Source: Candidatus Tumulicola scandinaviensis (GTDB lineage: Bacteria; Vulcanimicrobiota; Vulcanimicrobiia; Vulcanimicrobiales; Vulcanimicrobiaceae). Taken from it: a stretch of DNA of 42,531 bases. The notes under the pieces were generated by a model. It was not told the origin of the DNA, searched no databases, and saw only the letters and a program-made list of their open reading frames with translations. Location: the NCBI GenBank assembly GCA_003140835.1, contig PLLA01000047.1, positions 22,991-65,521 on the forward strand, given 5' to 3'. This document shows positions 8,632 through 17,949 of the stretch, one piece after another. The translations under genes were made by a program, and so were the position numbers. How positions within the stretch are numbered: position 1 is the first letter of the stretch; each line of letters begins with the position of its first letter.

Positions 8632-9030
8632 ATGGCGACGACCCTATTCCGTTTTGCGGCTTGCGCAATTCTGACGTCCGCACTTCTCGCCGCCGGCGCA
8701 CGGAACGTTGCTGCTGCCGGCGATTACGTCACGTTCAAGATCTGGAACGACACGCACGTCGCGATCGCGCAGCTATACGATAAAGATTCGCGTCAAGACG
8801 CTTGGGGGATCAACGACGTACAGGACGTAGGTAGCGGGGCGAACCCACTCGCCGGGACGATTCATCCGGTTCAGCCCGGACACTATTTTTACATTCGGCT
8901 AGAACAGAACTCGTACGCGCACTGCCCCACCATGTTGCACGACGTAAAATTGGTTTTTTCAAACGGAGACGTTAAAATCATACGCAAGATCGAGATCTGC
9001 AAGTACGACGTGCACGTCAATCGCACCTAA
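8632..9030 (+). CDS. Small secreted protein of unknown function
   Basis: 132 residues, ATG at 8632 with a strong GGGAGG ribosome site about 5 bases upstream. Residues 1-30 form a Sec signal peptide ending around AAAGD. The mature part is about 100 residues and beta-rich (YVTFKIWNDTHVAIAQLYD, HYFYIRLEQNSY). It has two cysteines, in AHCPTM and EICKYD, which could form a disulfide. I do not recognise a family. It is divergent from the cytochrome c/multicopper oxidase unit across 136 bases, so the two may be co-regulated. Confidence 0.75.
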   Translation: MATTLFRFAACAILTSALLAAGARNVAAAGDYVTFKIWNDTHVAIAQLYDKDSRQDAWGINDVQDVGSGANPLAGTIHPVQPGHYFYIRLEQNSYAHCPTMLHDVKLVFSNGDVKIIRKIEICKYDVHVNRT

Positions 9031-9053
9031 CGTTCGCGCGGGCGGCAGCGCCG

Positions 9054-12000
9054 TTATTGTGCGTCAAGCGCTTGCAACCGCGCCTCGCCGTCCGTAGCCT
9101 GAGCCTTCAAATCTTCGTAGGCGGCAAACTCCGCCGGAGTCGGTCGCGCATACGCGCCTTCGAGCGAATTCATGAGGAAGCCCAGCTGCTCGCGAATTTC
9201 GGTTTCGTGAAGAACGTCCCCCTCGCTCGAATGAATGTCGAGCTGAACGAGGTTTCCAATCTCGCGGTCGAGTGCGGCTCGTTTCGCAGGAGGGAGTTTT
9301 CCGCGCGCCACCATTGCCGCCGCGATCGCTCTATCGAACCGGTCGATAGTGCCGAGGATCTGCAGCTCCAGCGACAGACGTGCTTCGAGATCCCCCGGCG
9401 CGGGGTGGACGCGCGGGTCGAGTTGCACGTTTAAGGCAACGCGCGATTCGTTCGCCCCGTAACGCAGCACGACGGCGTACTTGCCGGGGACGATCGTCGG
9501 CCCGTCCGACGTGTCGGGAAAATCGTCGGTGCCCACCGATCGGAATCCCGGCGGGTCGTAAGCCGGAGCGTAGTGCAGATCCCACTGGAACGCGTTCATC
9601 CCCGGCTTGACGGCCGTCGTGGCTTGCAAATCGCGCGCGCGCTGCTGGCCGGCGTCGAGGTTTGCCTCGTCTTCCGGAGACAGCTTCGCTTCGTGTTTGC
9701 TCTTTGGATGCAGCGTAAAGCTGCGGATCGTCGCGCCGGCAGCGTCGGCGAAGGTGAGCGTCAACGGCGTTTTACCGTCGTAAGCCGCGGGCAGATTGAA
9801 GAACACCGTCGCGCCGTATTTCGGATTTTCTCCAAGGTTCGGAATGGGGAAGTCGGTGGCGCCGTAGGACTGCGTGAGCCACGCCGTTTCGGGTGCGAAG
9901 AGCTGCTCCGCCGCGGCAGTCAGCGTCGTTTCGCGCGCCAGCTGCTCGAGCAGAGCAAGGTTGTCGAGAATCCAAAAGGCGCGCCCGTGCGTAGCTGCAA
10001 CGACTTCGCCTTCGCGCGTATCGATTGCTAAGTCGCGGACTTGCACGCCCGGCAGGTTTAGCGAAAGCGGTTGCCATTGGGCGCCACCGTTAAGGCTCAC
10101 GTAGGCGGTACTGCGCGTGCCCGCAAACAGCAACTGGGGCTCGCGCGGGTCTTCGCGTACCGCGAAAACGTACTGATTTGCGGGTAGGCCGTTGGTGAGC
10201 TCGGTCCAGTGCGCGCCGTAGTCCGCCGTCTTGTAAACGTACGGCCGATAGTCGTCCCACATGTAGCGCGATGCGGTGAGATACGCGGTCCCTTTGTCGT
10301 GATGCGAAGGCTCGATCGAGCTAATTTGCGCCCACTGAGGCAACTGCGGCGGCGTAACCGGCGCCCATTTCGCTCCGTGATCCGTGCTGACGTGCACCAA
10401 TCCGTCGGCGGAACCCGCCCACAGAACGTTTGCGTCCAAAGGCGATACGGCCAGAGAAGCGATGTCGGGAAACGTTTCGGCGCCGGTTTGGTCGTAATCG
10501 ACCGGTCCGCCGCTGGGTCCTTCGGTGCTCGGATCGTTGCGCGTCAAATCGGGGCTGAGTACGCTCCAGGTTTGTCCCCGATCGGTGCTCGAGAAAACGA
10601 CTTGCGCGGCCGCCAGCAACTCGCGCGGATTCGCTGGTGAAAAGAATATCGGATGCGTCCATCCGAAGCGATATTTGGTCTCGCCCGAGGCGGCGCCGGC
10701 CATGTAACGCGGCCACGGACTGACGTTCTTGGCATCACCGGTGATACGGTCGAGCCGAACGAAAGCGCTGTAATACCCGCTCCCGTACGTTACGAACGGG
10801 CTGCCCGGTTCGGGTGCGACGAAGGTGCTCTCGCCGAGCGCGACGTTATGCCACTCGCCTTCGCCGATTCCGCCGCCCACCGCCGCGCTCGGGCCCTCGA
10901 AAGCCCCTTCGTCCTGCGCGGCACCGAACACGTGAAACGGAAACTGATCGTCGAGTGCGACGTGGTAGTACTGACCGGTCGGTTGGTTTTGTTCGGAACT
11001 CCAGTGCTCGCCGCCGTCGACCGATACCGTGCCGCCGCCGTCGTTGCCGGCAAGCAAGATATTTGGAGACCGCGGGTCGACCCAAATGATGTGGTTGTCC
11101 CCGTGGGGCAGATCGAGTTCGGTGAAGGTTTTTCCGCCGTCCTTCGTTTTGTAGATCCCATCGACTTGCGGCGCGTAGGCTACCTGCGGATTCGTGGGAT
11201 CGACGAAGATGGCGGTATAGTAGAATGCACGTTGCCGCAGCTTCATCTCGGCGTTCACGCGCTTCCAGGTCGCTCCGGCGTCGTTTGAGCGGAACACGCC
11301 GCCGTCGTGGGCTTGCACGATGGCGTAAACGATCCGCGGATTGCTCGCCGCCAACGACACGCCGATTTTCCCAAGCGTTCCGCGCGAAAATCCTGGATTG
11401 TTCGAGATCTTCGACCAGTGCGCGCCGCCGTCGGTGGTTTTGTATAGTCCGCTGCCGGGGCCTCCGCTCGTGAGTTTCCACGGCACTCGCTGCGCTTGCC
11501 ACATGGCGGCGTAGAGCACCGCGGGGTCGTGCGGATCCATCGCCAGATCGACGCCGCCGGTATTCTCATCCACGAAAAGAACTTTGCGCCAGTTCTTGCC
11601 GCCGTCGGTCGTCTTGAAAACCCCTCGCTCGGGATTCGGTTTAAAGACGTGTCCCATCGAAGCCGCATAGGCAACGTTAGGGTCGCGCGGATCGACGGCG
11701 ATTTTCGTCGTCATATGCGTATCGCGCAGCCCGGCGTACGACCACGTCTTGCCGGCGTCGGTGGTTTTGTAGATGCCGTCGCCCGAATCGAAATCGCTGC
11801 GTACGTCCGCCTCACCGGTTCCGGCATAGATCACGTTCGGATTCGACGGCGCGACCGCGAGGGCACCGATGGGGTTGGCGATGCCGGGAAGTTTTCCGTC
11901 GGTGATGTTGGTCCAGTTTTGGCCGTAGTCGGTGCTCCTCCAAACGCCCCCTTCAACGCCGCCCATGTAAAAAAGATTCGAACGGCCGGCCACCCCCGCA

Positions 12001-12152
12001 ACGGCGACGGAGCGTCCGCCGATGAACGGACCGATGCTCCGCCAGTGGAGCCTATCGGTGAGTTGGGCGAACGCCGTAGGGGCCTCCGCCCGGCTTGCGA
12101 GGGGTGCGAGGAGGGACACGGCCGTAACGACGACAGCGAAGAGCCTCTTCAT
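9054..12152 (-). CDS. Sortilin/BNR-repeat beta-propeller exported protein
   Basis: 1032 residues from the ATG at 12152, which starts a clear Sec signal (MKRLFAVVVTAVSLLAPLAS, cleaved near ASRA). An in-frame ATG at 12197 would put 15 charged residues before the signal and is less likely. The first 700 residues hold about eleven Asp-box (BNR) motifs of the form S/T-x-D-x-G-x-x-W, for example STDYGQNW, TTDAGKTW, TTDGGKNW, SNDAGATW, SVDGGEHW, STDRGQTW and STDHGAKW. This is the pattern of VPS10/sortilin-type ten-bladed propellers. Such proteins are often annotated as glycosyl hydrolases, but no catalytic acid can be assigned. The C-terminal 250 residues (FQWDLHYAPAYDPPGF onward) match the tail usually found in these bacterial proteins and end in a helical region. 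Probably secreted or periplasmic, with an unknown ligand. Confidence 0.85.
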   Translation of the reverse strand: MKRLFAVVVTAVSLLAPLASRAEAPTAFAQLTDRLHWRSIGPFIGGRSVAVAGVAGRSNLFYMGGVEGGVWRSTDYGQNWTNITDGKLPGIANPIGALAVAPSNPNVIYAGTGEADVRSDFDSGDGIYKTTDAGKTWSYAGLRDTHMTTKIAVDPRDPNVAYAASMGHVFKPNPERGVFKTTDGGKNWRKVLFVDENTGGVDLAMDPHDPAVLYAAMWQAQRVPWKLTSGGPGSGLYKTTDGGAHWSKISNNPGFSRGTLGKIGVSLAASNPRIVYAIVQAHDGGVFRSNDAGATWKRVNAEMKLRQRAFYYTAIFVDPTNPQVAYAPQVDGIYKTKDGGKTFTELDLPHGDNHIIWVDPRSPNILLAGNDGGGTVSVDGGEHWSSEQNQPTGQYYHVALDDQFPFHVFGAAQDEGAFEGPSAAVGGGIGEGEWHNVALGESTFVAPEPGSPFVTYGSGYYSAFVRLDRITGDAKNVSPWPRYMAGAASGETKYRFGWTHPIFFSPANPRELLAAAQVVFSSTDRGQTWSVLSPDLTRNDPSTEGPSGGPVDYDQTGAETFPDIASLAVSPLDANVLWAGSADGLVHVSTDHGAKWAPVTPPQLPQWAQISSIEPSHHDKGTAYLTASRYMWDDYRPYVYKTADYGAHWTELTNGLPANQYVFAVREDPREPQLLFAGTRSTAYVSLNGGAQWQPLSLNLPGVQVRDLAIDTREGEVVAATHGRAFWILDNLALLEQLARETTLTAAAEQLFAPETAWLTQSYGATDFPIPNLGENPKYGATVFFNLPAAYDGKTPLTLTFADAAGATIRSFTLHPKSKHEAKLSPEDEANLDAGQQRARDLQATTAVKPGMNAFQWDLHYAPAYDPPGFRSVGTDDFPDTSDGPTIVPGKYAVVLRYGANESRVALNVQLDPRVHPAPGDLEARLSLELQILGTIDRFDRAIAAAMVARGKLPPAKRAALDREIGNLVQLDIHSSEGDVLHETEIREQLGFLMNSLEGAYARPTPAEFAAYEDLKAQATDGEARLQALDAQ

Positions 12153-12313
12153 TGCGATTTCGATCCCAAAGCTTTTGCCATGCCTTCTCGAACGCACGCG
12201 TTGTATTCGGACATTGTGTTGCGACGCTGAATTCGAGCGAGCCCACGCTTTTCCCCCGGTACGATGGGGAGCCGCCGGCAGGGCCGATAACGGCGAGCGG
12301 CGGACACAATCGC

Positions 12314-12592
12314 ATGTGCAGAAACATCAGGACGCTTCATAACTTCGCGCCACCGGCGACGGAGGACGAAATTCGGGCGTCGGCGATACAGTTCGTGCGC
12401 AAGCTGAGCGGCTTTACGCATCCGTCAAAATCGAACGAAGAGGCATTCGAGCGTGCGGTCGACCGCGCAACCGATGCCGCCCGAGAACTGCTTGCAGGTC
12501 TGGTTACGCACGCGCCGCCGCGCGATCGCCACGTTGAAGCGGCGAAGGCGCGGGAGCGTGCGAAGGTTCGATTCGCGGTTACTGGACGGTAA
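12314..12592 (+). CDS. DUF2277 family protein
   Basis: 92 residues, ATG at 12314. The opening MCRNIRTLHNFAPPAT is the diagnostic start of DUF2277, so this internal ATG is chosen although the frame is open further upstream and the ribosome site is weak. The rest is helical with many Arg and Glu residues (RASAIQFVRKLSGF, AARELLAGLVTHAPPRDR). The family has no assigned function and is small and cytoplasmic. The gene is divergent from the BNR propeller across 161 bases. Its 3' end overlaps the convergent Kelch gene by 14 bases. Confidence 0.85.
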   Translation: MCRNIRTLHNFAPPATEDEIRASAIQFVRKLSGFTHPSKSNEEAFERAVDRATDAARELLAGLVTHAPPRDRHVEAAKARERAKVRFAVTGR

Positions 12593-14156
12593 CGCTCGCG
12601 GGCGCCGACGGGATGCCGTTGGCGACGACCACGAGCGAACTCGCACCGGTCTCGATGCCGGCCGGTACGTCGAACATTGTCGACACGCTGGCCGACGATC
12701 CGATCCCCATGAAACTGTGCCCGTGAGTGCGCGCGTAAAATACGTGGCCGGTTGCGTTATTCGTGATCCGCACCAACGGGTAGTTCGTCGCCTGCTGGTC
12801 GTCGTCGCCGTACGCGTTGGCTTGAGAGAACCCGTTGAAACGCTTCCCAACGACCTTATACGTGCTACCGTGCACGAGCGTCGCCGGTACCGACGTAATC
12901 AGCGGAGCGATCTTCATCTCGGGACGCGCGCCGGGCGTGTAGACTTCCACGTCGTTCGAACCATCCGTCTCGAGCACTTGGCCCGTTGGCAACAGCAACA
13001 GGCGAATGTTGTACGAAGAGTCGTTCACCTCGTTAGGCGGCCCGGGAATACTGACGAGCTTCTTCCCATTGAAGACGAAGAAGTACGACGGCGATTGATA
13101 GATGCCGGGGCTAGCCGGGAGCAGCACTTGGCCGTTGGTCAGTAGCGTCGACGGACCGTCGGCGACGCCGAGTTGCCCGCTCGCGACTGCCGGGAAGTCG
13201 GGCCCTTGCGTCCACGTACCGCTTTTTGCCGCGTAGACGGCCGTGTGGCCGTTTGCGCCTGCGACGAAGACGTTGTCGTTCGGTTGAAGCGTTTGCGGGC
13301 CGATCTCGCTCGCGGCGATCAGTCTCACAGGAAGTTGACCTGCGGTGGACCACGCGTTTGCCGACGGACTGTAGGCTTCCGAGTTCGGTACGTCGCTCAC
13401 GTCGACGGTCAGGACGTTCCCGTTGCGCAGAAGCGTCCAGCCCTCCTCGCTGTTGGCGTCCGCTTTTCCGCCGCCGGCCGCCGTCCACGTCATGGTCGCT
13501 TCGTTGAGAAGCGCTTGGGCAGAACTGCAGCAGTTGCCCATCATGTAGGTTCCGTTGGAGAGGACGGCGCTTTGGGCATCGCCGACTTTCGGCCAGCCGC
13601 TCGGCGGAGAGACCGGCGTCCAGGTATTCGCAACCGGGTCGTAAATGGCGCCGAGCGTCGTTTCGGTCGTTTTGCAGAAGTTGTATTCGCCGCCGTTAAC
13701 GATCAGTTTGCCGTCGGCCAACACGGCCGATGCGAAGTACAGAGGAGCGTAGTTCGAGGGAAGCGACGCTCTTTGCGTCCACGTGCCGTTGACGTAGTTG
13801 CCGTTCTTGTCCGGACTGAGACTGAACCAACTCGACGTACACGTGTCCGACACCAACACCGTGCCATCGGTCATCAGGAATTCCGATCCGGGTCCGCCGG
13901 TGAAGGGCGCTTGAGCGGTGACCGGCTGCCATCCGCCGGCGCGGGCGCGTGCGCGATCGGCGGCGGTGACGTGACGCCGAATGGGCGGAGGCAACGGCGG
14001 CGTATGCCGCCGGTGTACGAGCGGCGTCGATTCGCGGGCCGCGCTCGACGCGCCGGCCGCTTCGTTCGGTAGCGACGCCGGATTGCTGCCGCCGCCGCAT
14101 CCGGCCATCAGAGCCGTGGTCACCGACAGCAGCGTGAGCCGAACCAGATGCCTCAT
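12579..14156 (-). CDS. Galactose-oxidase-like Kelch lipoprotein 1
   Basis: 525 residues, ATG at 14156 with AAGGAG 7 bases upstream. The lipoprotein signal ends in LMAGC (Cys20), followed by a Ser/Gly/Arg-rich linker. The body has Kelch blades such as SAVLADGKLIVNGGEYN, AIYDPVANTWTPV and NSEAYSPSANAWS. The last 110 residues (from about ITSVPATLVHGSTYKVVG, with RTHGHSFMG) are the galactose-oxidase C-terminal early-set domain (DUF1929-like). This architecture matches radical copper oxidases and their non-enzymatic relatives. I could not place the full Cys-Tyr/Tyr/His/His copper site, so enzymatic activity is unproven. A paralogue lies 47 bases upstream on the same strand. Confidence 0.88.
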   Translation of the reverse strand: MRHLVRLTLLSVTTALMAGCGGGSNPASLPNEAAGASSAARESTPLVHRRHTPPLPPPIRRHVTAADRARARAGGWQPVTAQAPFTGGPGSEFLMTDGTVLVSDTCTSSWFSLSPDKNGNYVNGTWTQRASLPSNYAPLYFASAVLADGKLIVNGGEYNFCKTTETTLGAIYDPVANTWTPVSPPSGWPKVGDAQSAVLSNGTYMMGNCCSSAQALLNEATMTWTAAGGGKADANSEEGWTLLRNGNVLTVDVSDVPNSEAYSPSANAWSTAGQLPVRLIAASEIGPQTLQPNDNVFVAGANGHTAVYAAKSGTWTQGPDFPAVASGQLGVADGPSTLLTNGQVLLPASPGIYQSPSYFFVFNGKKLVSIPGPPNEVNDSSYNIRLLLLPTGQVLETDGSNDVEVYTPGARPEMKIAPLITSVPATLVHGSTYKVVGKRFNGFSQANAYGDDDQQATNYPLVRITNNATGHVFYARTHGHSFMGIGSSASVSTMFDVPAGIETGASSLVVVANGIPSAPASVTVQ

Positions 14157-14203
14157 GGTGATCTCCTTCTCACTCTTTGCGACCGCTCGTCGAGCTGCGA
14201 GTC

Positions 14204-15754
14204 TTACTTTACGGTGACGGCGATCGCCGTCGAGGCGAGCCCGTTCGCCACGACTTGCAACGTGCTCGCACCGGTTTCCATGCTCGACGGAACGTCGAAG
14301 TTCGTCGATACGATTAAGGATCCGGTGGCGACGCCCATCGAACTGTGGTCGTGGGTTCTCGCGTAGAACACGTGACCGGTCGCCTTGTTCGTGATTCGCA
14401 CCAGCGGGTAGTTGGTAGCATTTTGGAACTCGTCGCCAAACGACATCGCCTGCGACAAACCGTTAAACTGCGTTCCCGAGATCGGGTAAGTTTTTCCGCG
14501 GCTCACGGTTTTCGTCACCTTCGTGATTTTCGGTAGCCACGACGCCTGCGGTTGTCCGGACGGCGTGTACAGGCCGACGGTCGAGTACCCGAGGATAAGC
14601 ACTTGTCCCGTGGGCAGCAGGAGCGGCGTGCCCGAGCCTCCGCCCTCGGCGGTAAAGGATGTGCCGTTAAATTCGTACAGCTGGCCGCTCACGCCGAACA
14701 CCAGCACGTTGCCGCTCGGCAAGAGCGCGGCAAACGAGTCGCCGGCATTGTCGCCGTTCGGAAAGTCGGGTCCGACCGTCCAACTGCCGCCGCTTCCAGA
14801 CGGATGGAAGATGGCGGTATGTCCGGCACCGCGTCCGTTCGCGCCGGAAGACGAACCGGTGGCGAAAACCGTTCCGTCGGGCCGCAGCATCGCCGGCCCG
14901 ATCTCGCCGGGCGGGAAGTAGCAGTCCTTTGGCTTGGGACCGTAGGTCAAGCAGCCCGAGACGTTCGTCGGCGAGTGCAAGTCGACCATCGTGGACCCGG
15001 CGCTCGTCCATTGACCGGTCGCCGGATTGTAGCGCTCAGAGTTCGGCGCGTTCTTTACGTCGGCGGTGAGAATCGTGCCGTCCGGAAGCAGCGTGTAGCC
15101 TTCCTCCGCGTTGAAGTCGGATTTTCCGGCGTTGCCGAGTTTGGTCCAGTGCAGCGTCTTGGGGTCGAGCACGGCGTCTTGCTTCGTGAGCTTTTGTCCG
15201 ACCAAGAACCGCCCGTCGGGGAGGACGCTTGCCGGAGAGTCGCCGATCCAGCCCCAACCCTTAGGGTGTCCGATAGCCGTCCAGGTATTCGCTATGGGAT
15301 CGTACACCGCGCCGAGGTTGGTGAGTTGAAGATCGTACTGGCCGGGCGTGTTGTACTCACCCCCGCTAATGGCGAGCCGGCCGTCGGCGAGGACCGCCGA
15401 AGCAAACGCCGTTGGCCCATATCCAGCCGGCAGTGTTGCGACTTGCGCCCAGGTTCCGTCGGAGTATCCCCCGGTCGAATCGGGCGTATAGCGGTACCAC
15501 GTGCTGGCAGAATACGTCTGCGCCAGCACCGTGCCGTCGGTCATCAAGAATGCCATTTGCATACCGACCGGCGGTTGGTGCGTGATCAACGCGAGTCCGG
15601 GCCGCGCGTGATTTCCGCGCACGCTCCTGACGTCGTTGGAAAATTGAGAACCTGCAGCCGGCAAAACCGACCGGTTTGCGGAACAGCCGCCGAAGCCAAG
15701 GGCGAGGACGGCTGCGAATGCGACGAATTTCGAACTGTTCCGGAAGCGAAACAC
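14204..15754 (-). CDS. Galactose-oxidase-like Kelch lipoprotein 2
   Basis: 516 residues, GTG at 15754 with GGAGG 7 bases upstream. The signal ends in FGGC (Cys24). Blade and linker sequences run parallel to the neighbour at 12579-14156: SAVLADGRLAISGGEYN versus SAVLADGKLIVNGGEYN, AVYDPIANTWTAI versus AIYDPVANTWTPV, and RTHDHSSMG versus RTHGHSFMG. The pair therefore arose by tandem duplication. It is the first gene of the pair and the two are probably cotranscribed. Divergence inside the blades suggests different ligands or substrates. It is probably anchored in the outer or inner membrane and faces the periplasm or surface. Confidence 0.88.
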   Translation of the reverse strand: MFRFRNSSKFVAFAAVLALGFGGCSANRSVLPAAGSQFSNDVRSVRGNHARPGLALITHQPPVGMQMAFLMTDGTVLAQTYSASTWYRYTPDSTGGYSDGTWAQVATLPAGYGPTAFASAVLADGRLAISGGEYNTPGQYDLQLTNLGAVYDPIANTWTAIGHPKGWGWIGDSPASVLPDGRFLVGQKLTKQDAVLDPKTLHWTKLGNAGKSDFNAEEGYTLLPDGTILTADVKNAPNSERYNPATGQWTSAGSTMVDLHSPTNVSGCLTYGPKPKDCYFPPGEIGPAMLRPDGTVFATGSSSGANGRGAGHTAIFHPSGSGGSWTVGPDFPNGDNAGDSFAALLPSGNVLVFGVSGQLYEFNGTSFTAEGGGSGTPLLLPTGQVLILGYSTVGLYTPSGQPQASWLPKITKVTKTVSRGKTYPISGTQFNGLSQAMSFGDEFQNATNYPLVRITNKATGHVFYARTHDHSSMGVATGSLIVSTNFDVPSSMETGASTLQVVANGLASTAIAVTVK

Positions 15755-15904
15755 GCGGGACCTCCAAGTGTGAGCACGTTTGAAGGAGAAGGCGCGACAA
15801 AGGCCGTCCCCGGTGGCAGGGTGGGTGCATTCGACCCGGCCCTCGCCGACCCTCGCGCAGGACGCCGGATGGTCGGCGACGCGACCGTCGAACCCCGGGC
15901 CTTC

Positions 15905-16420
15905 ATGAATTCAATGTCTTTCCGGATCGCGATGTGCGCGCTCGTCGTGACTGCTTGGACGATTCCGGTACGCGCGGAAAAGACGACGTTGCATCCGCCG
16001 CCAGCGGTGATTCAGTCGCTCGGCGGACTTCGGGAAATCGATACGCTTGCCGGTCTCCCCGCGCCAATCCGTCGCGGCGAGTTTGCATTACCCGGCGGGG
16101 CTCAATCGCGCAGTTGGGCGCTCGCGGCACCGGGCACCGCTTGGAATGCGACCGACGCCGTCATCGACCCGTCGTTGCCGGGCCGGCGGATGATCGTTGC
16201 TGCGTGCGACGCCGCTATCTGCGTGCTGCACTACGAACGCGGTGGCATCGCTCACATCTATCTGATCATGGCCCTGACGCGCAACGGCAGCGAATGGAAA
16301 GCGATTTGGCTTGCTTACGGCCATCCGGGCGCGGAAAATCTGGCGGCGCTCGAAACGCTCTTGAAGAACCGCTCGTCGCTCGACTATCACGACGACACCA
16401 ACGCTCGCATCGACTATTGA
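15905..16420 (+). CDS. Secreted protein of unknown function
   Basis: 171 residues from the ATG at 15905; an ATG at 15914 is equally possible. Both give a Sec signal (MSFRIAMCALVVTAW...VRA). The frame is open far upstream, but that part is antisense to Kelch gene 2 and has no ribosome site. The mature part contains APGTAWNATDAVIDPSLPGRR, then AACDAAICVLHYERGG with two cysteines, and IAHIYLIMALTRNGSEWKAIW. It is probably a small beta-rich exported domain. I do not recognise a family. The gene faces away from the Kelch pair across 150 bases and converges on the TAP-like hydrolase gene. Confidence 0.65.
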   Translation: MNSMSFRIAMCALVVTAWTIPVRAEKTTLHPPPAVIQSLGGLREIDTLAGLPAPIRRGEFALPGGAQSRSWALAAPGTAWNATDAVIDPSLPGRRMIVAACDAAICVLHYERGGIAHIYLIMALTRNGSEWKAIWLAYGHPGAENLAALETLLKNRSSLDYHDDTNARIDY

Positions 16421-16441
16421 GCCACGCGCGCTGGCATTCGC

Positions 16442-17887
16442 TCAAAGCTGTTTATCGAACCAGGCGTTAAAGTCAGTCACGAAAGCCGGCCGGGAGAAGC
16501 GGTTCGCGCACGTGGCACGCACCCGGGCGGGGGTTGGGTCGTCGATGAATGCGATGCGGATGCGGGCGAGGCAGGCGTCTTCATTATTATGGCCGCCGTT
16601 GGCAACGAGGATTTGTCGAGCGTTGCTCAAGTAGGGCAGCTGGCTTGCACCCAGCCACGCCGGGGCGGCCGGATCGTCGGCGCCGGAGATCATGAGCACG
16701 GGGACGCTCGATCGCACCGGTAACAGAAACGTTTTCGGGGCGGGGGCAACGTTCCCAATCGCGCACGCTCGCCGTTGCCCGTCGATGCGCAGTTCTCCCA
16801 AAAAACCCTCGCCTGCGGCGACGGCACGGTCTTTTGCGGTAATGAACGCGACGTCTTCGTCGCACGTGACCGACAAAAACATTCCGAAGTTCAACTCGTT
16901 CTTGAATCCGTCGATTTGGAGCGCCACCAGCTTCGCTAGCGGTTCGTCGTTGCCTGTTGCCGCTTCATGAACGGCAGCAGGAAGTGCCGCCGCCAAGAAC
17001 GGCTCGTAGAGCACGTGGCGGATGCTGTCGGCGAAGACTTCGCGCGACAGCGTCGCTCGCGTCGTCGTGCGCCCATCCCGAAAGGTAACCGGCTGCGGTC
17101 CCTGAGCGAAACGAGCGGTGACGGCGTTCCATTCGGATGCGAAACGAGGATAGGTTTCCTCGCACGCGGCATCGTTCGCGCAACTCGCTTCAAGTTCGTC
17201 GAGAGCATGCTGCGCCGCTCGCGTAAAAGGCAGCGGTACCTTGGCGTACGTCGGAACGACGGCCTCTAAGAGGACCGCGCGCAGGCGCGACGGGTGGCGG
17301 CGAACGTACTCGAACGCCACCTCGGAACCGTACGAGCCCGTATCGATCGAAATCGTTCTATAACCCAGCGCGGCGCGAAGCGCGTCCAAATCGTCCACCG
17401 CTTGACGCGTACCATACGCATTCAGATCGGCCGTCTTCGCTAGTCGCGCGCGGCAGGCGCGCAACGGCGCGGCGGGATAGAGCTCGGCGAACGAAAGCGC
17501 GCGCGAGGCGAAGAGATCGGGACATTGCAACGGATTCGACCGGCCCGTCCCGCGCTGGTCGGCGAACACGATGTCGTGGTCTGCGTGCATCCCGACGAGA
17601 CTGGCAGACGGGCTCGACCCGCCTAAAACCTCTGAAGCGATTTCAACGGCTGATTGACCGGGGCCGCCGCCGATGACGAAGACCGCACCGGCGTTGCGGC
17701 GCGCGGCCGGCACCACGATAAAGTACGTTCCGATCGTCCGATCGGAACGCGCGCTCTCCCGAACGCGGAGGCTTCCGCATTTGACGGGAAAGGTCAGGCC
17801 CGCAACGTTGCAGCCGACGGCCACGCTCAGCGGCGGCGCTAGCGACGCGGCGGCGAGGAGCAACCCAAAGAGTGCGAGGCGGAGCAT
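16442..17887 (-). CDS. Exported TAP-like alpha/beta hydrolase
   Basis: 481 residues, start at 17887, with a signal peptide (MLRLALFGLLLAAASLAPPLS). Alpha/beta-hydrolase hallmarks appear in order: oxyanion segment IGGGPGQS (residues 72-79), DQRGTGRS (110-117), nucleophile elbow TGSYGS with Ser185, an acid in SGADDPAAP, and His in ANGGHNN. The long mid-domain and C-terminal TAP-like region, with many Cys residues, match the tripeptidyl aminopeptidase/SlpD-like proteases and related esterases. The expected substrates are peptides from the N-terminus or small esters, processed outside the cytoplasm. The elbow has Thr instead of the usual first Gly, which other family members tolerate. It appears monocistronic. 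Confidence 0.9.
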   Translation of the reverse strand: MLRLALFGLLLAAASLAPPLSVAVGCNVAGLTFPVKCGSLRVRESARSDRTIGTYFIVVPAARRNAGAVFVIGGGPGQSAVEIASEVLGGSSPSASLVGMHADHDIVFADQRGTGRSNPLQCPDLFASRALSFAELYPAAPLRACRARLAKTADLNAYGTRQAVDDLDALRAALGYRTISIDTGSYGSEVAFEYVRRHPSRLRAVLLEAVVPTYAKVPLPFTRAAQHALDELEASCANDAACEETYPRFASEWNAVTARFAQGPQPVTFRDGRTTTRATLSREVFADSIRHVLYEPFLAAALPAAVHEAATGNDEPLAKLVALQIDGFKNELNFGMFLSVTCDEDVAFITAKDRAVAAGEGFLGELRIDGQRRACAIGNVAPAPKTFLLPVRSSVPVLMISGADDPAAPAWLGASQLPYLSNARQILVANGGHNNEDACLARIRIAFIDDPTPARVRATCANRFSRPAFVTDFNAWFDKQL

Positions 17888-17949
17888 GCGTCCAGCCTAC
17901 TTCAGCGGGCGACGGCCGTATGTCAGGAAGCCGTCAAAGAATCATCACA

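Noticed and set aside
13173-14072. A 299-codon open frame antisense to Kelch gene 1
   Set aside because: Arg-rich shadow frame opposite a recognised gene.
14552-15904. Long upstream extension of the secreted protein gene at 15905
   Set aside because: It is antisense to Kelch gene 2 and has no signal or domain; the signal peptide starts at 15905 or 15914.
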